Assembly: GCA_024655885.1 (NCBI GenBank)
Contig: JANLFN010000001.1
Coordinates: 186,001 to 250,000 of the forward strand
Length of the DNA stretch: 64,000 nt
Reading direction: 5' to 3'
Source of the DNA: Eubacteriales bacterium
GTDB taxonomy: Bacteria; Bacillota; Clostridia; Acetivibrionales; JANLFN01
Shown here: piece by piece, positions 1-8,186 of the stretch
Layout: the number at the start of each line of letters is the position of its first letter
Position numbering within the stretch: position 1 is the first letter of the stretch
Notes under the pieces: model-generated
Told to the model about the DNA's origin: nothing
What the model saw: only the letters and a program-made list of their open reading frames with translations
Databases searched by the model: none
Made by a program: the position numbers and the translations under genes

Positions 1-132
1 AGAAAGATTATCTCCGGATGCTCCCTTGTTATTTCCAGTATTTCGGGTCTTACCAGAGGCTCGCCCCCGGCCAATAGGACTACGTGTTCAAAAGCTTGTT
101 GCTCAAAGAAATCATAATCTATTTTTCTTCAT
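1..132 (-). pseudogene. Radical SAM protein remnant (cut by window edge)
   Basis: On the minus strand one frame reads a typical radical-SAM segment, VVLLAGGEPLVRPEILEI, the GGEP motif that contacts the S-adenosylmethionine amino group. The family's CxxxCxxC cluster motif should lie N-terminal to it. Here the frame meets a TGA only about ten codons upstream, and no plausible start codon or cysteine motif precedes it. The gene therefore looks 5'-truncated or frameshifted. Its C-terminal part lies outside the window, so I cannot tell how much remains. Confidence 0.5.
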
Positions 133-182
133 AAAAAATGCAAAAGGTTATAAAAGTGCTTTTCCTCCACTCTATAAATATT

Positions 183-211
183 TTTCGAAAGCATCTTTAA
201 TATGTTATAAT
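183..211 (+). promoter_or_regulatory. Promoter for xerC (extended -10)
   Basis: A perfect TATAAT at 206-211 is preceded by TG in the extended -10 position (TGTTATAAT). A weak -35 (TTTCGA) sits 17 bases upstream. The leader before the xerC start would be about 65 bases. Confidence 0.45.
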
Positions 212-283
212 ATTGATATACAGCTAAAATACAGCTTTTGTCAAGAAAAGGATCCTGTTGCAACGGATAATGGAGGTTAGGAC

Positions 284-1255
284 ATGCTTCAGGACAATGG
301 TGCTCCTGTTATACTGAAAGACTTTTTAAACTATATGGAAACCATAAAAGGCAAATCCGCAAATACGGTCAAGGAATATTACTATGATCTGCGCCTTTTT
401 CTTCGCTATATGAAAATACTCAAAGAAACGGGAAATGAATGCAGAGACATTGACGAAGTAGATATTTCCGATATAAGCATCGACAGCATAAAATCCATTA
501 CATTAAGCGACCTGTATTCCTATATGTCTTTTATAAGCCGTGAGCGGGACAATAACGCCAACTCCCGTGCAAGAAAGGTGGCCAGTATAAAATCATTCTT
601 TAATTATCTCACAAACAAGGCCAAGCTGCTGGAGTACAACCCCGCACAGGAGCTTGAGTCCCCAAAGATACTGAAAAGGCTGCCCAGGTACTTGAATATA
701 GAAGAAAGCAAAAAGCTTCTGGCATCCATTGAAGGGAAGAACCGGGAGAGGGACTATGCAATGATAACCCTTTTTTTAAACTGTGGGCTCAGGCTGTCCG
801 AACTTGTCCACATTAACCTCAATAAAATCAAAAACGATACACTGACAGTGATAGGCAAGGGGGACAAGGAAAGGACCATATATCTGAACAATGCCTGTAA
901 GAAAGCCATTGCCTCGTATCTTAAGGTCCGCCCTGTAGAAGGAGTAAAAGATAAAAACGCGCTGTTTCTGAGTGAAAGGAAACAGCGTATAAGCCATAAA
1001 ACCGTGCAGTATATTGTCAAAAAGTACATTAAGGCATCCGGGCTGGACCCGGAGAGATATTCGACCCATAAGCTCAGGCACACCGCGGCGACGCTGATGT
1101 ACAAGCACGGTAAAGTCGATATCAGGGCTCTCCAGGAAATATTAGGGCATGAGAGCATTTCTACTACAGAAATTTATACCCATGTTGACAGCCAGCAGTT
1201 GAAAAACGCCGTGGACAGCAACCCTCTTGCCAATATTTCCGATGAGGATGAATAA
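284..1255 (+). CDS. xerC: Tyrosine recombinase XerC/XerD family
   Basis: Site-specific tyrosine recombinase, 323 residues, the usual size for chromosome-dimer resolvases of the XerC/XerD/CodV type acting at dif. The N-terminal core-binding SAM-like domain covers about residues 1-115. The C-terminal catalytic domain shows the family set: Arg in LNCGLRLSEL, Lys in the beta-hairpin GKGDKER, HKLRHTAAT (HxxR), LGHESISTTEIYTH, and the nucleophilic Tyr in EIYTH. ATG is preceded by GGAGG. It is a single gene with its own promoter and has no integrase-linked cargo or att repeats that I can see, so a housekeeping role is more likely than an element integrase. Confidence 0.85.
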   Translation: MLQDNGAPVILKDFLNYMETIKGKSANTVKEYYYDLRLFLRYMKILKETGNECRDIDEVDISDISIDSIKSITLSDLYSYMSFISRERDNNANSRARKVASIKSFFNYLTNKAKLLEYNPAQELESPKILKRLPRYLNIEESKKLLASIEGKNRERDYAMITLFLNCGLRLSELVHINLNKIKNDTLTVIGKGDKERTIYLNNACKKAIASYLKVRPVEGVKDKNALFLSERKQRISHKTVQYIVKKYIKASGLDPERYSTHKLRHTAATLMYKHGKVDIRALQEILGHESISTTEIYTHVDSQQLKNAVDSNPLANISDEDE

Positions 1256-1354
1256 TCTTTTTTATTAACTGTAATATTTTTAGCTCACCTTTGAGAATAA
1301 TAAGAAGGAATTTTATCAAAGTTAATATATTTAAAGGGTAAGGTGTTTTGTTGT

Positions 1355-2836
1355 ATGAACATTTTAATGGTTTATCCGGAATACCCGGACACTTTCTGGA
1401 GTTTCAAACACGCATTGAAGTTTATATCAAAAAAAGCCAGCTTTCCGCCTCTCGGACTGCTTACAATAGCTGCCATGCTGCCTGTAGAATGGAATAAGAA
1501 ACTGGTGGATTTAAATGTAGCTCCTCTGACCGACAGGGACATTTTATGGGCGGATTTAGTGTTTATCAGCGCCATGTCGGTACAAAGAAAATCGGCGGAG
1601 AGCATTATTGCGAGATGCCGTAAGCTTGGCGCCAAGGTTGTTGCAGGAGGACCTCTTTTTACGTCGGAATATCAGAGCTTTGTCAATGTAGACCATTTCA
1701 TTTTAAACGAGGGAGAAATTACCATTCCCCAATTTGTTGAAGACCTGAAAACCGGCCATTTAAAGCCTGTGTATTCCACCGGGCTCTGGGCCGACATAAC
1801 CACAACCCCTGCTCCCCTCTGGGAACTCATCGACATGAATAAATACGCCACCATGAACCTCCAGTACTCCCGCGGATGTCCCTACAACTGCGAGTTCTGC
1901 GACATCACCGTACTCTTCGGCAGGGTCCCGAGGATGAAAACAAAGGAACAGCTCCTCTCCGAACTGGATATTCTGTACAATCAGGGATGGAGAGGGGGAG
2001 TATTCTTTGTGGATGATAATTTCATCGGGAATAAGGTCAAGCTGAAAAAAGAGATTTTGCCGGCCATCATTGCATGGATGGAGCAAAAAAATCGTCCCTT
2101 CAGCTTTATTACAGAGGTTTCCATTGACTTTTCCGATGACGAGGAGCTAATGTCCTTAATGATAAAAGCCGGATTCGATACGGTATTTATCGGTATTGAA
2201 ACCCCTAATCAAGATAGCCTGGTAGAATGCAACAAGTATCAAAATAAGAACAGGGACCTGCTGGCCTGCATAAAAAAGATCCAGCACAATGGATTACAGG
2301 TGCAGGCAGGATTTATTGTGGGTTTTGACAGTGACCCCCTGTCCATTTTCGACAGGATAACCGGCTTCATTCAGGAAAGCGGCATTGTGTCGGCAATGGT
2401 GGGCCTGTTAAACGCACCCCGCGGCACAAAGCTGTACCAGCGTCTGGCAAAGGAAGGCAGGATCCTTAAGGACATGTCGGGGGACAACACGGATTTTTCC
2501 ATCAACTTTATCCCCAAAATGGATTATAATGCCCTGATTGAGGGCTACAAAAAAATTATAGGCACCATATACTCCCCCAAACACTACTACGAGAGGGTAA
2601 AGGTTTTCTTAAAAGAATACAGGCCCTTTGCGAAGCAGACAGTAAAAATCAACCTGAATTCCATTGCGGCGCTGTTTAAATCCATGGTTTACCTGGGGAT
2701 TATAGGGAAAGAGAGGGTTCACTACTGGAAGCTCTTCCTCTGGTCCCTGTTCAAAAAGCCCAGATTATTTCCTCTGGCCATTATGCTTTCCATCTATGGA
2801 TTCCATTACAGGAAAACCTTTGAAGGCTATTCCTGA
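1355..2836 (+). CDS. B12-binding domain radical SAM protein (DUF4070-type C-terminus)
   Basis: Iron-sulfur radical SAM enzyme with an N-terminal cobalamin-binding-like domain (about residues 1-140) and a radical SAM core carrying CPYNCEFC, the CxxxCxxC cluster site. The C-terminal 130 residues are basic and partly hydrophobic, as in the B12-binding/DUF4070 subfamily. Substrate unknown; members often modify hopanoids, lipids or natural products. The track start at 1343 (GTG) gives the odd N-terminus MFCC; ATG at 1355 (MNILMVYPEYP) aligns with the family and has AGGGTAAGG about 10 bases upstream. It stands alone and converges on the decayed gene downstream. Confidence 0.75.
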   Translation: MNILMVYPEYPDTFWSFKHALKFISKKASFPPLGLLTIAAMLPVEWNKKLVDLNVAPLTDRDILWADLVFISAMSVQRKSAESIIARCRKLGAKVVAGGPLFTSEYQSFVNVDHFILNEGEITIPQFVEDLKTGHLKPVYSTGLWADITTTPAPLWELIDMNKYATMNLQYSRGCPYNCEFCDITVLFGRVPRMKTKEQLLSELDILYNQGWRGGVFFVDDNFIGNKVKLKKEILPAIIAWMEQKNRPFSFITEVSIDFSDDEELMSLMIKAGFDTVFIGIETPNQDSLVECNKYQNKNRDLLACIKKIQHNGLQVQAGFIVGFDSDPLSIFDRITGFIQESGIVSAMVGLLNAPRGTKLYQRLAKEGRILKDMSGDNTDFSINFIPKMDYNALIEGYKKIIGTIYSPKHYYERVKVFLKEYRPFAKQTVKINLNSIAALFKSMVYLGIIGKERVHYWKLFLWSLFKKPRLFPLAIMLSIYGFHYRKTFEGYS

Positions 2837-2859
2837 TAATGTACGGGCTCAGGCTGTTC

Positions 2860-4081
2860 TTAAGATACTGTAGTCCATTCTTTTTTTCTGTTTAAATCAA
2901 ATAATACTAAGCTCGAATTTTCATTTTGGCCCCTTGGTTTGACTCTTGCAACAATATAATCTCCATAAATATATGGCCATAGAATTTCATCAACTGTTGT
3001 TATCAATTTTTTCTGCTTGTTTTTAATATCGTAAATGTATGTACTTCCTTTTTCGAAATAATCAGACAAATTACACTGAGATAAACTCCAGACAATAAAA
3101 TTATCAAATATCTTTGGATGACCATAGAATCCATTCTTGTAATTTTGATTAGCATCGATGATTTGCATATTTTTGCTATTTAGGTCATACATTTTGATCA
3201 CAGCACATGTAGTACCATTTTCCAATACATCATAGGTATCATATACAACTTTATCATCATATATGGAAATTTCTTTCGGCTCCAACGCTTTATATATAGA
3301 ATCCGGATCTAGCTTGATATTCTTATACTTATCGACATCAATTAGTTCTCCGGTTTTGAGATTTTGGGCATATGTATTCCAATCCTTTTCAATTGTTGTA
3401 TCTTTTTCGACTTCAACTTCATCTTCAGTCCATACCATCCAATCATTATTAAAAGATATTGCTTTAATATATTTATTTGGTGATACAGAGGACCTTAAAA
3501 GTGTCTTTGTTTGTTTTTCAGTATTAAATATAAAAATATTCTTGTTATCCTTTTTCTCTAAACAGTAAAAATTTTTATTGTCTTTTACACCAATAATATT
3601 TAAGCTGTCTGAAACCGTTCCAGTAGATAATATAATCTCATTGTTATTTCCAACTTCCACTTAAGTTATTGGGATCTAAATAATGTACTTGTGAGTTTAT
3701 ATTGTCGTAGCCATCCCCAGCTACATAATGATATCTTTCGGAATTTTGTGCATAACCATATAACTGATTTGAGCCGGACATATGAGTATCATATATATCC
3801 CCCTCTGAGCAGACAGTATCCAAATAAGCATAACCTAAAAGGGTTGATGCACTTGGCGCATTTTCAGTAGCTTTTTTAGCTTTATAATTTTCTATGGCTT
3901 TAAGTACTTCTTCTGCATCTTTAGCTTTTTCAGCAGCCGCCGAAATTTCCTCCGGACTTTGTTGTGTAACAGCCTGATTACTATTGATTTTGTCATACTC
4001 CTCTTGGCTAGATGCTGCATATGCAACACTCATAAACATTGTAGCCATAACAGACAAACTTAGTATTAATGATATTACCCT
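2860..4081 (-). pseudogene. Secreted beta-propeller-like protein, start lost and frameshifted
   Basis: Two minus-strand ORFs (3644-4057 and 2860-3660) look like halves of one exported protein. The first has an export signal, LILSLSVMATMFMSVAYAA, then an Ala/Lys/Glu-rich stretch. The second carries repeated strands such as MVWTEDE, VVYDTYD, FIVWSLS and YIVARVK, as in TolB/WD40-like propeller blades. They overlap by 17 bases in different frames, and the second ORF's GTG has no Shine-Dalgarno, so a single indel near 3650 would fuse them. At the 5' end the signal-peptide frame runs back to AGG and then TAA with no ATG/GTG; only TTG at 4057 remains. Two lesions suggest a pseudogene. The alternative is two small translationally coupled genes. 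Confidence 0.5.
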
Positions 4082-4101
4082 TTAACTTATTATTATATTT
4101 A

Positions 4102-4253
4102 TTAATTACAATAATCTGAATAGTTATTATTGTATAAAGAGAACATTAATTTTTGTTTGCTCCAGGTCACTCCCCCATCTTCGGTTGAAAATAATCTCAT
4201 TAACAACCTGCTAAAAATGTAAACAAAGATGCAAAGATGAAAATCCTTTTCAT
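4102..4253 (-). pseudogene. Truncated lipoprotein with Asp-box motif
   Basis: The minus strand encodes MKRIFIFASLFTFLAGC followed immediately by a stop: a complete lipoprotein signal with an LAGC lipobox and nothing after it. In another frame directly downstream is FSTEDGGVTWSKQ, a textbook Asp-box (SxDxGxTW) as found in BNR/sialidase-type beta-propellers. The two pieces are best read as a decayed extracellular lipoprotein. The rest of 4082-4398 is AT-rich and holds nothing else I can identify. Confidence 0.45.
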
Positions 4254-4398
4254 TTCTATACTTTCAAAATGCTATGGATTCTTCATATTTTATGGTTTAA
4301 TTAAATGATTCGTTCATTCTCATTAATCCTATGAATGCAGACGTACCCCTATTAAAAAAGTTCCAGTTGCACTCCATTAATAAAGAATAGCTTACAAA

Positions 4399-5133
4399 TC
4401 AGCTGTCAAAACCGCTTTGCAACAGCTTCTTATCCTCCTCGCTCAGCTCCAGCCTGGAGAACAAATCCGGCCGCTTATGGCAGGTCCTCAACAGGGACTG
4501 CTGACGCCTCCATTTATTTATGTTGGCATGATGTCCTGACATCAACACTTCAGGAACTGTTTTGCCGTTGAACTCATAGGGCCGGGTGTACTGGGGATAC
4601 TCCAGGAGTCCGTTATAGTGGGATTCCTCTATGGACGACTCCTCATTGGAAAGCACTCCGGGTATCAGTCTGCTGACACAATCCACCAGTACCATGGCAG
4701 GAAGCTCCCCTCCCGTCAAAACAAAATCCCCTATGGAAATCTCCTCATCTACGATTTCCTCTATCACCCTCTCGTCTATTCCTTCGTAATGCCCGCATAA
4801 AAGAACCAAATGGCTGTTGTTCTCCTTTAGCTCTTTAGCTATGCTCTGGGTTAAAACCCTGCCCTGAGGGCTCATATAGATCACCCTCGGCTTATAGTCC
4901 AAGTTTTGGACAATAGAGAGGTAAGCATCGTATATGGGCTGTGCCATCATGACCATGCCGTTTCCCCCTCCGTAGGGGTAATCGTCCACCTTTCGGTGCT
5001 TGTCCCTTGAAAAGTCGCGGATATTTACCGCATTGATTTCAATGATTCTGTTTTCAACCGCCCGGCCGATAATGCTCTCATTCATTACAGATCTTATCAT
5101 TTCGGGAAAAAGGGTCAATATGTCAAATCTCAT
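4399..5133 (-). CDS. trmD: tRNA (guanine-N1)-methyltransferase TrmD
   Basis: SPOUT-class methyltransferase that makes m1G37 in tRNAs reading codons that begin with C, which prevents +1 frameshifting. 244 residues. The knot region is clear: LLCGHYEGIDERV and SIGDFVLTGGELPAM. The start is ATG at 5133 (MRFDILTLFPEM), four bases after the rimM stop and behind AGAAGGAT inside the rimM end; the track's longer N-terminus would overlap rimM. Last gene of rimM-trmD. The usual partner rplS does not follow; decayed secreted genes do. Confidence 0.95.
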   Translation of the reverse strand: MRFDILTLFPEMIRSVMNESIIGRAVENRIIEINAVNIRDFSRDKHRKVDDYPYGGGNGMVMMAQPIYDAYLSIVQNLDYKPRVIYMSPQGRVLTQSIAKELKENNSHLVLLCGHYEGIDERVIEEIVDEEISIGDFVLTGGELPAMVLVDCVSRLIPGVLSNEESSIEESHYNGLLEYPQYTRPYEFNGKTVPEVLMSGHHANINKWRRQQSLLRTCHKRPDLFSRLELSEEDKKLLQSGFDS

Positions 5134-5137
5134 ACCG

Positions 5138-5644
5138 CTACAATCCTTCTGGAAGATTAACAATTATTTTTCTATCTTCAACGGAAATTTGCTTGACTAC
5201 ACTCCTTAATGCAGGCACAAGAACTTCCCGGTTATTATCCTCATTTCTTACCACATACACATCATTGCTTCCCGTTTGAAGGACATCCGTTAAAATGCCC
5301 AGCTTATGGCCCTCTTCCTCATATACCTCGCAGCCCAGCAGGTCGCATACAAAATAAGACCCCTCCTGAAGTTTGACGGCGTTTTCCCTGTCTACTTTGA
5401 TATACAGGTTTTTAAGCTTTTCGGCCGCATTCATGTCATCAATGCCTTTGAACTTGACAATAACCGTCCCTTTAAAATATTTCACACCTTCAATATGGTA
5501 TTTGACCATGGAGCCTTCATCACCGACGAAGACCCATTCCAGGTCGTCATACCTTCTGGGGTCGTCTGTTAACGGAATGACCTTCAACTCTCCCCGCACC
5601 CCGTGAGTATTCACTATTTTTCCTATTTCCAAATACTTCTCCAT
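5138..5644 (-). CDS. rimM: Ribosome maturation factor RimM
   Basis: 16S rRNA processing and 30S head-assembly factor that binds ribosomal protein S19. 168 residues with the N-terminal beta-barrel (IGKIVNTHGVRGELKV) and a C-terminal PRC-barrel (about residues 95-168, GSYFVCDLLGCEVY). The Shine-Dalgarno before ATG is weak. It lies between an intrinsic terminator (5685-5717) and trmD, so it is read either through that terminator or from an unrecognised promoter. Confidence 0.95.
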   Translation of the reverse strand: MEKYLEIGKIVNTHGVRGELKVIPLTDDPRRYDDLEWVFVGDEGSMVKYHIEGVKYFKGTVIVKFKGIDDMNAAEKLKNLYIKVDRENAVKLQEGSYFVCDLLGCEVYEEEGHKLGILTDVLQTGSNDVYVVRNEDNNREVLVPALRSVVKQISVEDRKIIVNLPEGL

Positions 5645-5684
5645 TATTCTCGCACACCGCCAAAATATCCATTCGCTTAATTGT

Positions 5685-5717
5685 AATAAAAAGGCGCTTT
5701 GGGTACGCCTTTTTATT
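5685..5717 (-). terminator. Intrinsic terminator/attenuator between khpA and rimM
   Basis: A 12-bp perfect stem, AATAAAAAGGCG/CGCCTTTTTATT, with a 9-base loop. The right-hand arm includes the khpA stop codon. In the minus direction the stem ends in a T-rich run. It should end or attenuate the rpsP-khpA transcript before rimM-trmD. Confidence 0.75.
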
Positions 5718-5943
5718 GTAAAATTTCCACTACAACTCTTTTGTTTTCCTTTACGGCAGCCGCTTTCACTACCGTTCTGATGGCCTTTGCAATTCTTCCC
5801 TGTCTACCTATCACTTTTCCCATGTCATCCTTGGCGACCCTCAGCTCCAGGATGATGGACTTTTCCCCTTCCACCTCGTTGACCGAAACTTCGTCAGGAA
5901 AATCAACCAGGGATTTGGCTATTAATTCGAGAAGTTCTTTCAT
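5713..5943 (-). CDS. khpA: KH-domain RNA-binding protein KhpA
   Basis: 76-residue single type-II KH protein with the RNA-binding loop [15 protein letters not shown]. KhpA proteins act with KhpB (Jag/EloR) as an RNA chaperone pair that influences cell-wall growth and division in Firmicutes. It sits in its conserved position between rpsP and rimM. ATG is behind GGGAGGTAA. Confidence 0.93.
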   Translation of the reverse strand: MKELLELIAKSLVDFPDEVSVNEVEGEKSIILELRVAKDDMGKVIGRQGRIAKAIRTVVKAAAVKENKRVVVEILQ

Positions 5944-5967
5944 TGCTTATTACCTCCCGTATTCCGA

Positions 5968-6213
5968 CTACTGAATTATTCCTTGTTTCTTCAATAAAGA
6001 ACGTACGGTATCAGTAGGTTGTGCCCCGTTTTTTAACCATTTCTGGGCTTTTTCGCCGTCGATGTTGACCTGTACGGGATCAACCACAGGGTTGTAAGTA
6101 CCGATTTCCTCTATAAACCTGCCATCCCGGGGATAGCGTGAGTCTGCAACTACCACCCTGTAAAACGGATTCTTTTTTGCACCTATTCTCTTTAACCTGA
6201 TTTTAACTGCCAT
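5968..6213 (-). CDS. rpsP: 30S ribosomal protein S16
   Basis: 81-residue small-subunit protein beginning [19 protein letters not shown], the universal S16 start. The track start three codons earlier is a GTG lying inside the Shine-Dalgarno AGGAGGTGA, so ATG at 6213 is the real start. It heads rpsP-khpA, 25 bases ahead of khpA. Confidence 0.97.
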   Translation of the reverse strand: MAVKIRLKRIGAKKNPFYRVVVADSRYPRDGRFIEEIGTYNPVVDPVQVNIDGEKAQKWLKNGAQPTDTVRSLLKKQGIIQ

Positions 6214-6312
6214 TCTTGTCACCTCCTATACCTTATAAGCTGATGTAGCAATACCTAATTCTATATAGCAATTAATTAAGTATATCAGTTTTTTTAACAC
6301 TCGCCTATATTT

Positions 6313-7653
6313 TTAAAACGGCATCTTAAATTTACCCAGCCCTTTACCGCGGTGCCTTCCCATATCGCTCATCATTTTAAACAGCTTTTTCATTTCTTCA
6401 AATTCTTTGAGAAGCCTGTTTACATCCTGTATCGTGGTACCGCTTCCGGCTGCGATTCTTTTTTTTCTATTGGCGTTTATAATGGACGGTTCCATTCTTT
6501 CCTGCCTGGTCATTGACCTGATAATGGCTTCTACATGCACCATCTTCTTTTCATCCACTTCTACGTTTTTAAGGGCTTTATTGTTCATTCCCGGAATCAT
6601 GCCGAGCACCTGGTTCAGCGGGCCCATTTTCTTTACCTGCTGCATCTGGTCCAAAAAATCCTCAAGGGTAAACTGCTGGGAGCGCATTTTCTTTTCCAGT
6701 TCCATTGCCTTTTTCTCGTCAAAGGATTCCTGTGCCTTTTCAATCAAACTCAGGACATCCCCCATCCCAAGAATCCTTGAGGCCATCCTGTCCGGGAAAA
6801 AGGGTTCAAGATCACTTAATTTTTCACCCATACCCACATACTTTATGGGCTTTCCTGTTACCGTCCTCACCGACAATGCAGCCCCACCCCTGGTGTCGCC
6901 GTCCAGTTTGGTCAGGATTATGCCGTCAATGCCCAGCTTTTCGTTAAAGCTTTCCGCGACATTTACCGCATCCTGTCCTGTCATGGAATCCACCACCAGC
7001 AATATTTCATGGGGCTTTACGGCGCTTTTGATTCTGGACAGCTCCTCCATCAGTTCCTCGTTAATGTGCAGCCGGCCCGCCGTATCGATGATGACCAGAT
7101 CATGAAGCTTTGCACGGGCATGCTCCAGAGCTGCTTTGGCGATATCCACAGGGTTTACCTTGTCTCCCATTGAAAACACGGGGACGTTGAGCTGGTCTCC
7201 CACAACCTGGAGCTGCTTTATGGCTGCCGGCCTGTAGACGTCACAGGCTACCAGCAAAGGGTTTTTGCCCTGTTTTCTCAAGAGGTTTGCCAGCTTCCCT
7301 GATGTGGTGGTCTTGCCCGACCCCTGGAGGCCCACCATCATCAATACGGTAGGAGGATTGGGAGCAAAAGTAATCTTGCTCTGTGTTTTGCCCATCAGTT
7401 CGATTAACTCTTCGTTGACTATTTTGACAACCTGCTGGCCGGGGGTCAAGCTCTCCAGCACATCCTGTCCCACAGCCCGTTCCGACACTTTATTTATAAA
7501 ATCCTTCACGACTTTGAAATTAACATCCGCTTCCAGTAGGGCCAGCTTAATTTCACGCATCATTTCCTTAACATCTTTTTCAGTGACCCTGCCCTGGCCG
7601 CGAATCTTTTTCATGGTCTCCTGGAGTTTCGCCGATAGGCCTTCAAACACCAT
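6313..7653 (-). CDS. ffh: Signal recognition particle GTPase Ffh
   Basis: SRP54 homologue that binds signal peptides at the ribosome and docks with FtsY. 446 residues: N domain (1-85), G domain with P-loop GLQGSGKTTTSGKLA, DTAGRLHIN and TKLDGDTRGGA, then a methionine-rich M domain (about 300-446: MRSQQFTLEDFLDQMQQVKKM) for 4.5S RNA and signal peptides. It follows its likely regulator ylxM by 46 bases. ATG is behind GGAGG. Confidence 0.97.
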   Translation of the reverse strand: MVFEGLSAKLQETMKKIRGQGRVTEKDVKEMMREIKLALLEADVNFKVVKDFINKVSERAVGQDVLESLTPGQQVVKIVNEELIELMGKTQSKITFAPNPPTVLMMVGLQGSGKTTTSGKLANLLRKQGKNPLLVACDVYRPAAIKQLQVVGDQLNVPVFSMGDKVNPVDIAKAALEHARAKLHDLVIIDTAGRLHINEELMEELSRIKSAVKPHEILLVVDSMTGQDAVNVAESFNEKLGIDGIILTKLDGDTRGGAALSVRTVTGKPIKYVGMGEKLSDLEPFFPDRMASRILGMGDVLSLIEKAQESFDEKKAMELEKKMRSQQFTLEDFLDQMQQVKKMGPLNQVLGMIPGMNNKALKNVEVDEKKMVHVEAIIRSMTRQERMEPSIINANRKKRIAAGSGTTIQDVNRLLKEFEEMKKLFKMMSDMGRHRGKGLGKFKMPF

Positions 7654-7699
7654 AGCTTAATTTCCTCCTTAAACCCTTTGCATCCGTTGAAAACATAAG

Positions 7700-8089
7700 T
7701 CAGATATTCTCAATGATATCGGAAATTCCGTCCTTGACCTTCTTCAAATTGATTCTGTCCGACTCACTCATCCCGTCGGTATTTATACTATCTATATAAT
7801 GGAGTATTTCCTCGGCTTTTTTTTTCTGCCGCATAAATTTTTTTACCAGTTTCAGCTTTTCCTCGAATTCATTTAAGGCTGCCTTACCTCTTTTAATGTT
7901 ATCATGAACCCCCTGCCTGCTGATATTGAACTCCTGTGCAATCTCCCCAAGGGAATAATCATTGTTGTAATGCAAGTCCAGTATTTCCAACTGCCTTGGC
8001 GTAAGCAGCTGACCGTAAAAATCCAAGAGAAGGCTTATTTCCAGCACTTTTTCCATACAAGGCACCATCACCTGTAAAGTATTATCCAT
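7700..8089 (-). CDS. ylxM: YlxM-family SRP-associated helix-turn-helix protein
   Basis: Small UPF0122 protein with a sigma-70 region-4-like helix-turn-helix (LTPRQLEILDLHY, SLGEIAQEFNISRQGVHDNI). In streptococci YlxM modulates SRP GTPase activity. It lies directly upstream of ffh as expected. Two starts are possible: ATG at 8089 with AGGG close upstream, or ATG at 8056 (MEKVLEISLLLDFYG), which matches the usual family N-terminus but has a more distant ribosome site. Confidence 0.9.
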   Translation of the reverse strand: MDNTLQVMVPCMEKVLEISLLLDFYGQLLTPRQLEILDLHYNNDYSLGEIAQEFNISRQGVHDNIKRGKAALNEFEEKLKLVKKFMRQKKKAEEILHYIDSINTDGMSESDRINLKKVKDGISDIIENI

Positions 8090-8139
8090 TTACACCCTAT
8101 TGTATTTTAATTGTCCTGCCTTGTCAAGAGGCAAATTCA

Positions 8140-8168
8140 AAACCTTCTCCCATCATGGGAGAAGGTTT
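8140..8168 (-). terminator. Terminator after the UPF0182 gene
   Basis: Perfect 13-bp stem AAACCTTCTCCCA/TGGGAGAAGGTTT with a 3-base loop, 18 bases past the UPF0182 stop, followed on the minus strand by TTTTGAATTTG. It separates the ftsY/UPF0182 transcript from ylxM-ffh. Confidence 0.75.
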
Positions 8169-8186
8169 CGGGCATGGAAGGACATC

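Noticed and set aside
284-1255. XerC-like gene as integrase of a mobile element
   Set aside because: No att-like direct repeats, cargo genes or tRNA target beside it; length and motifs fit housekeeping XerC/XerD.
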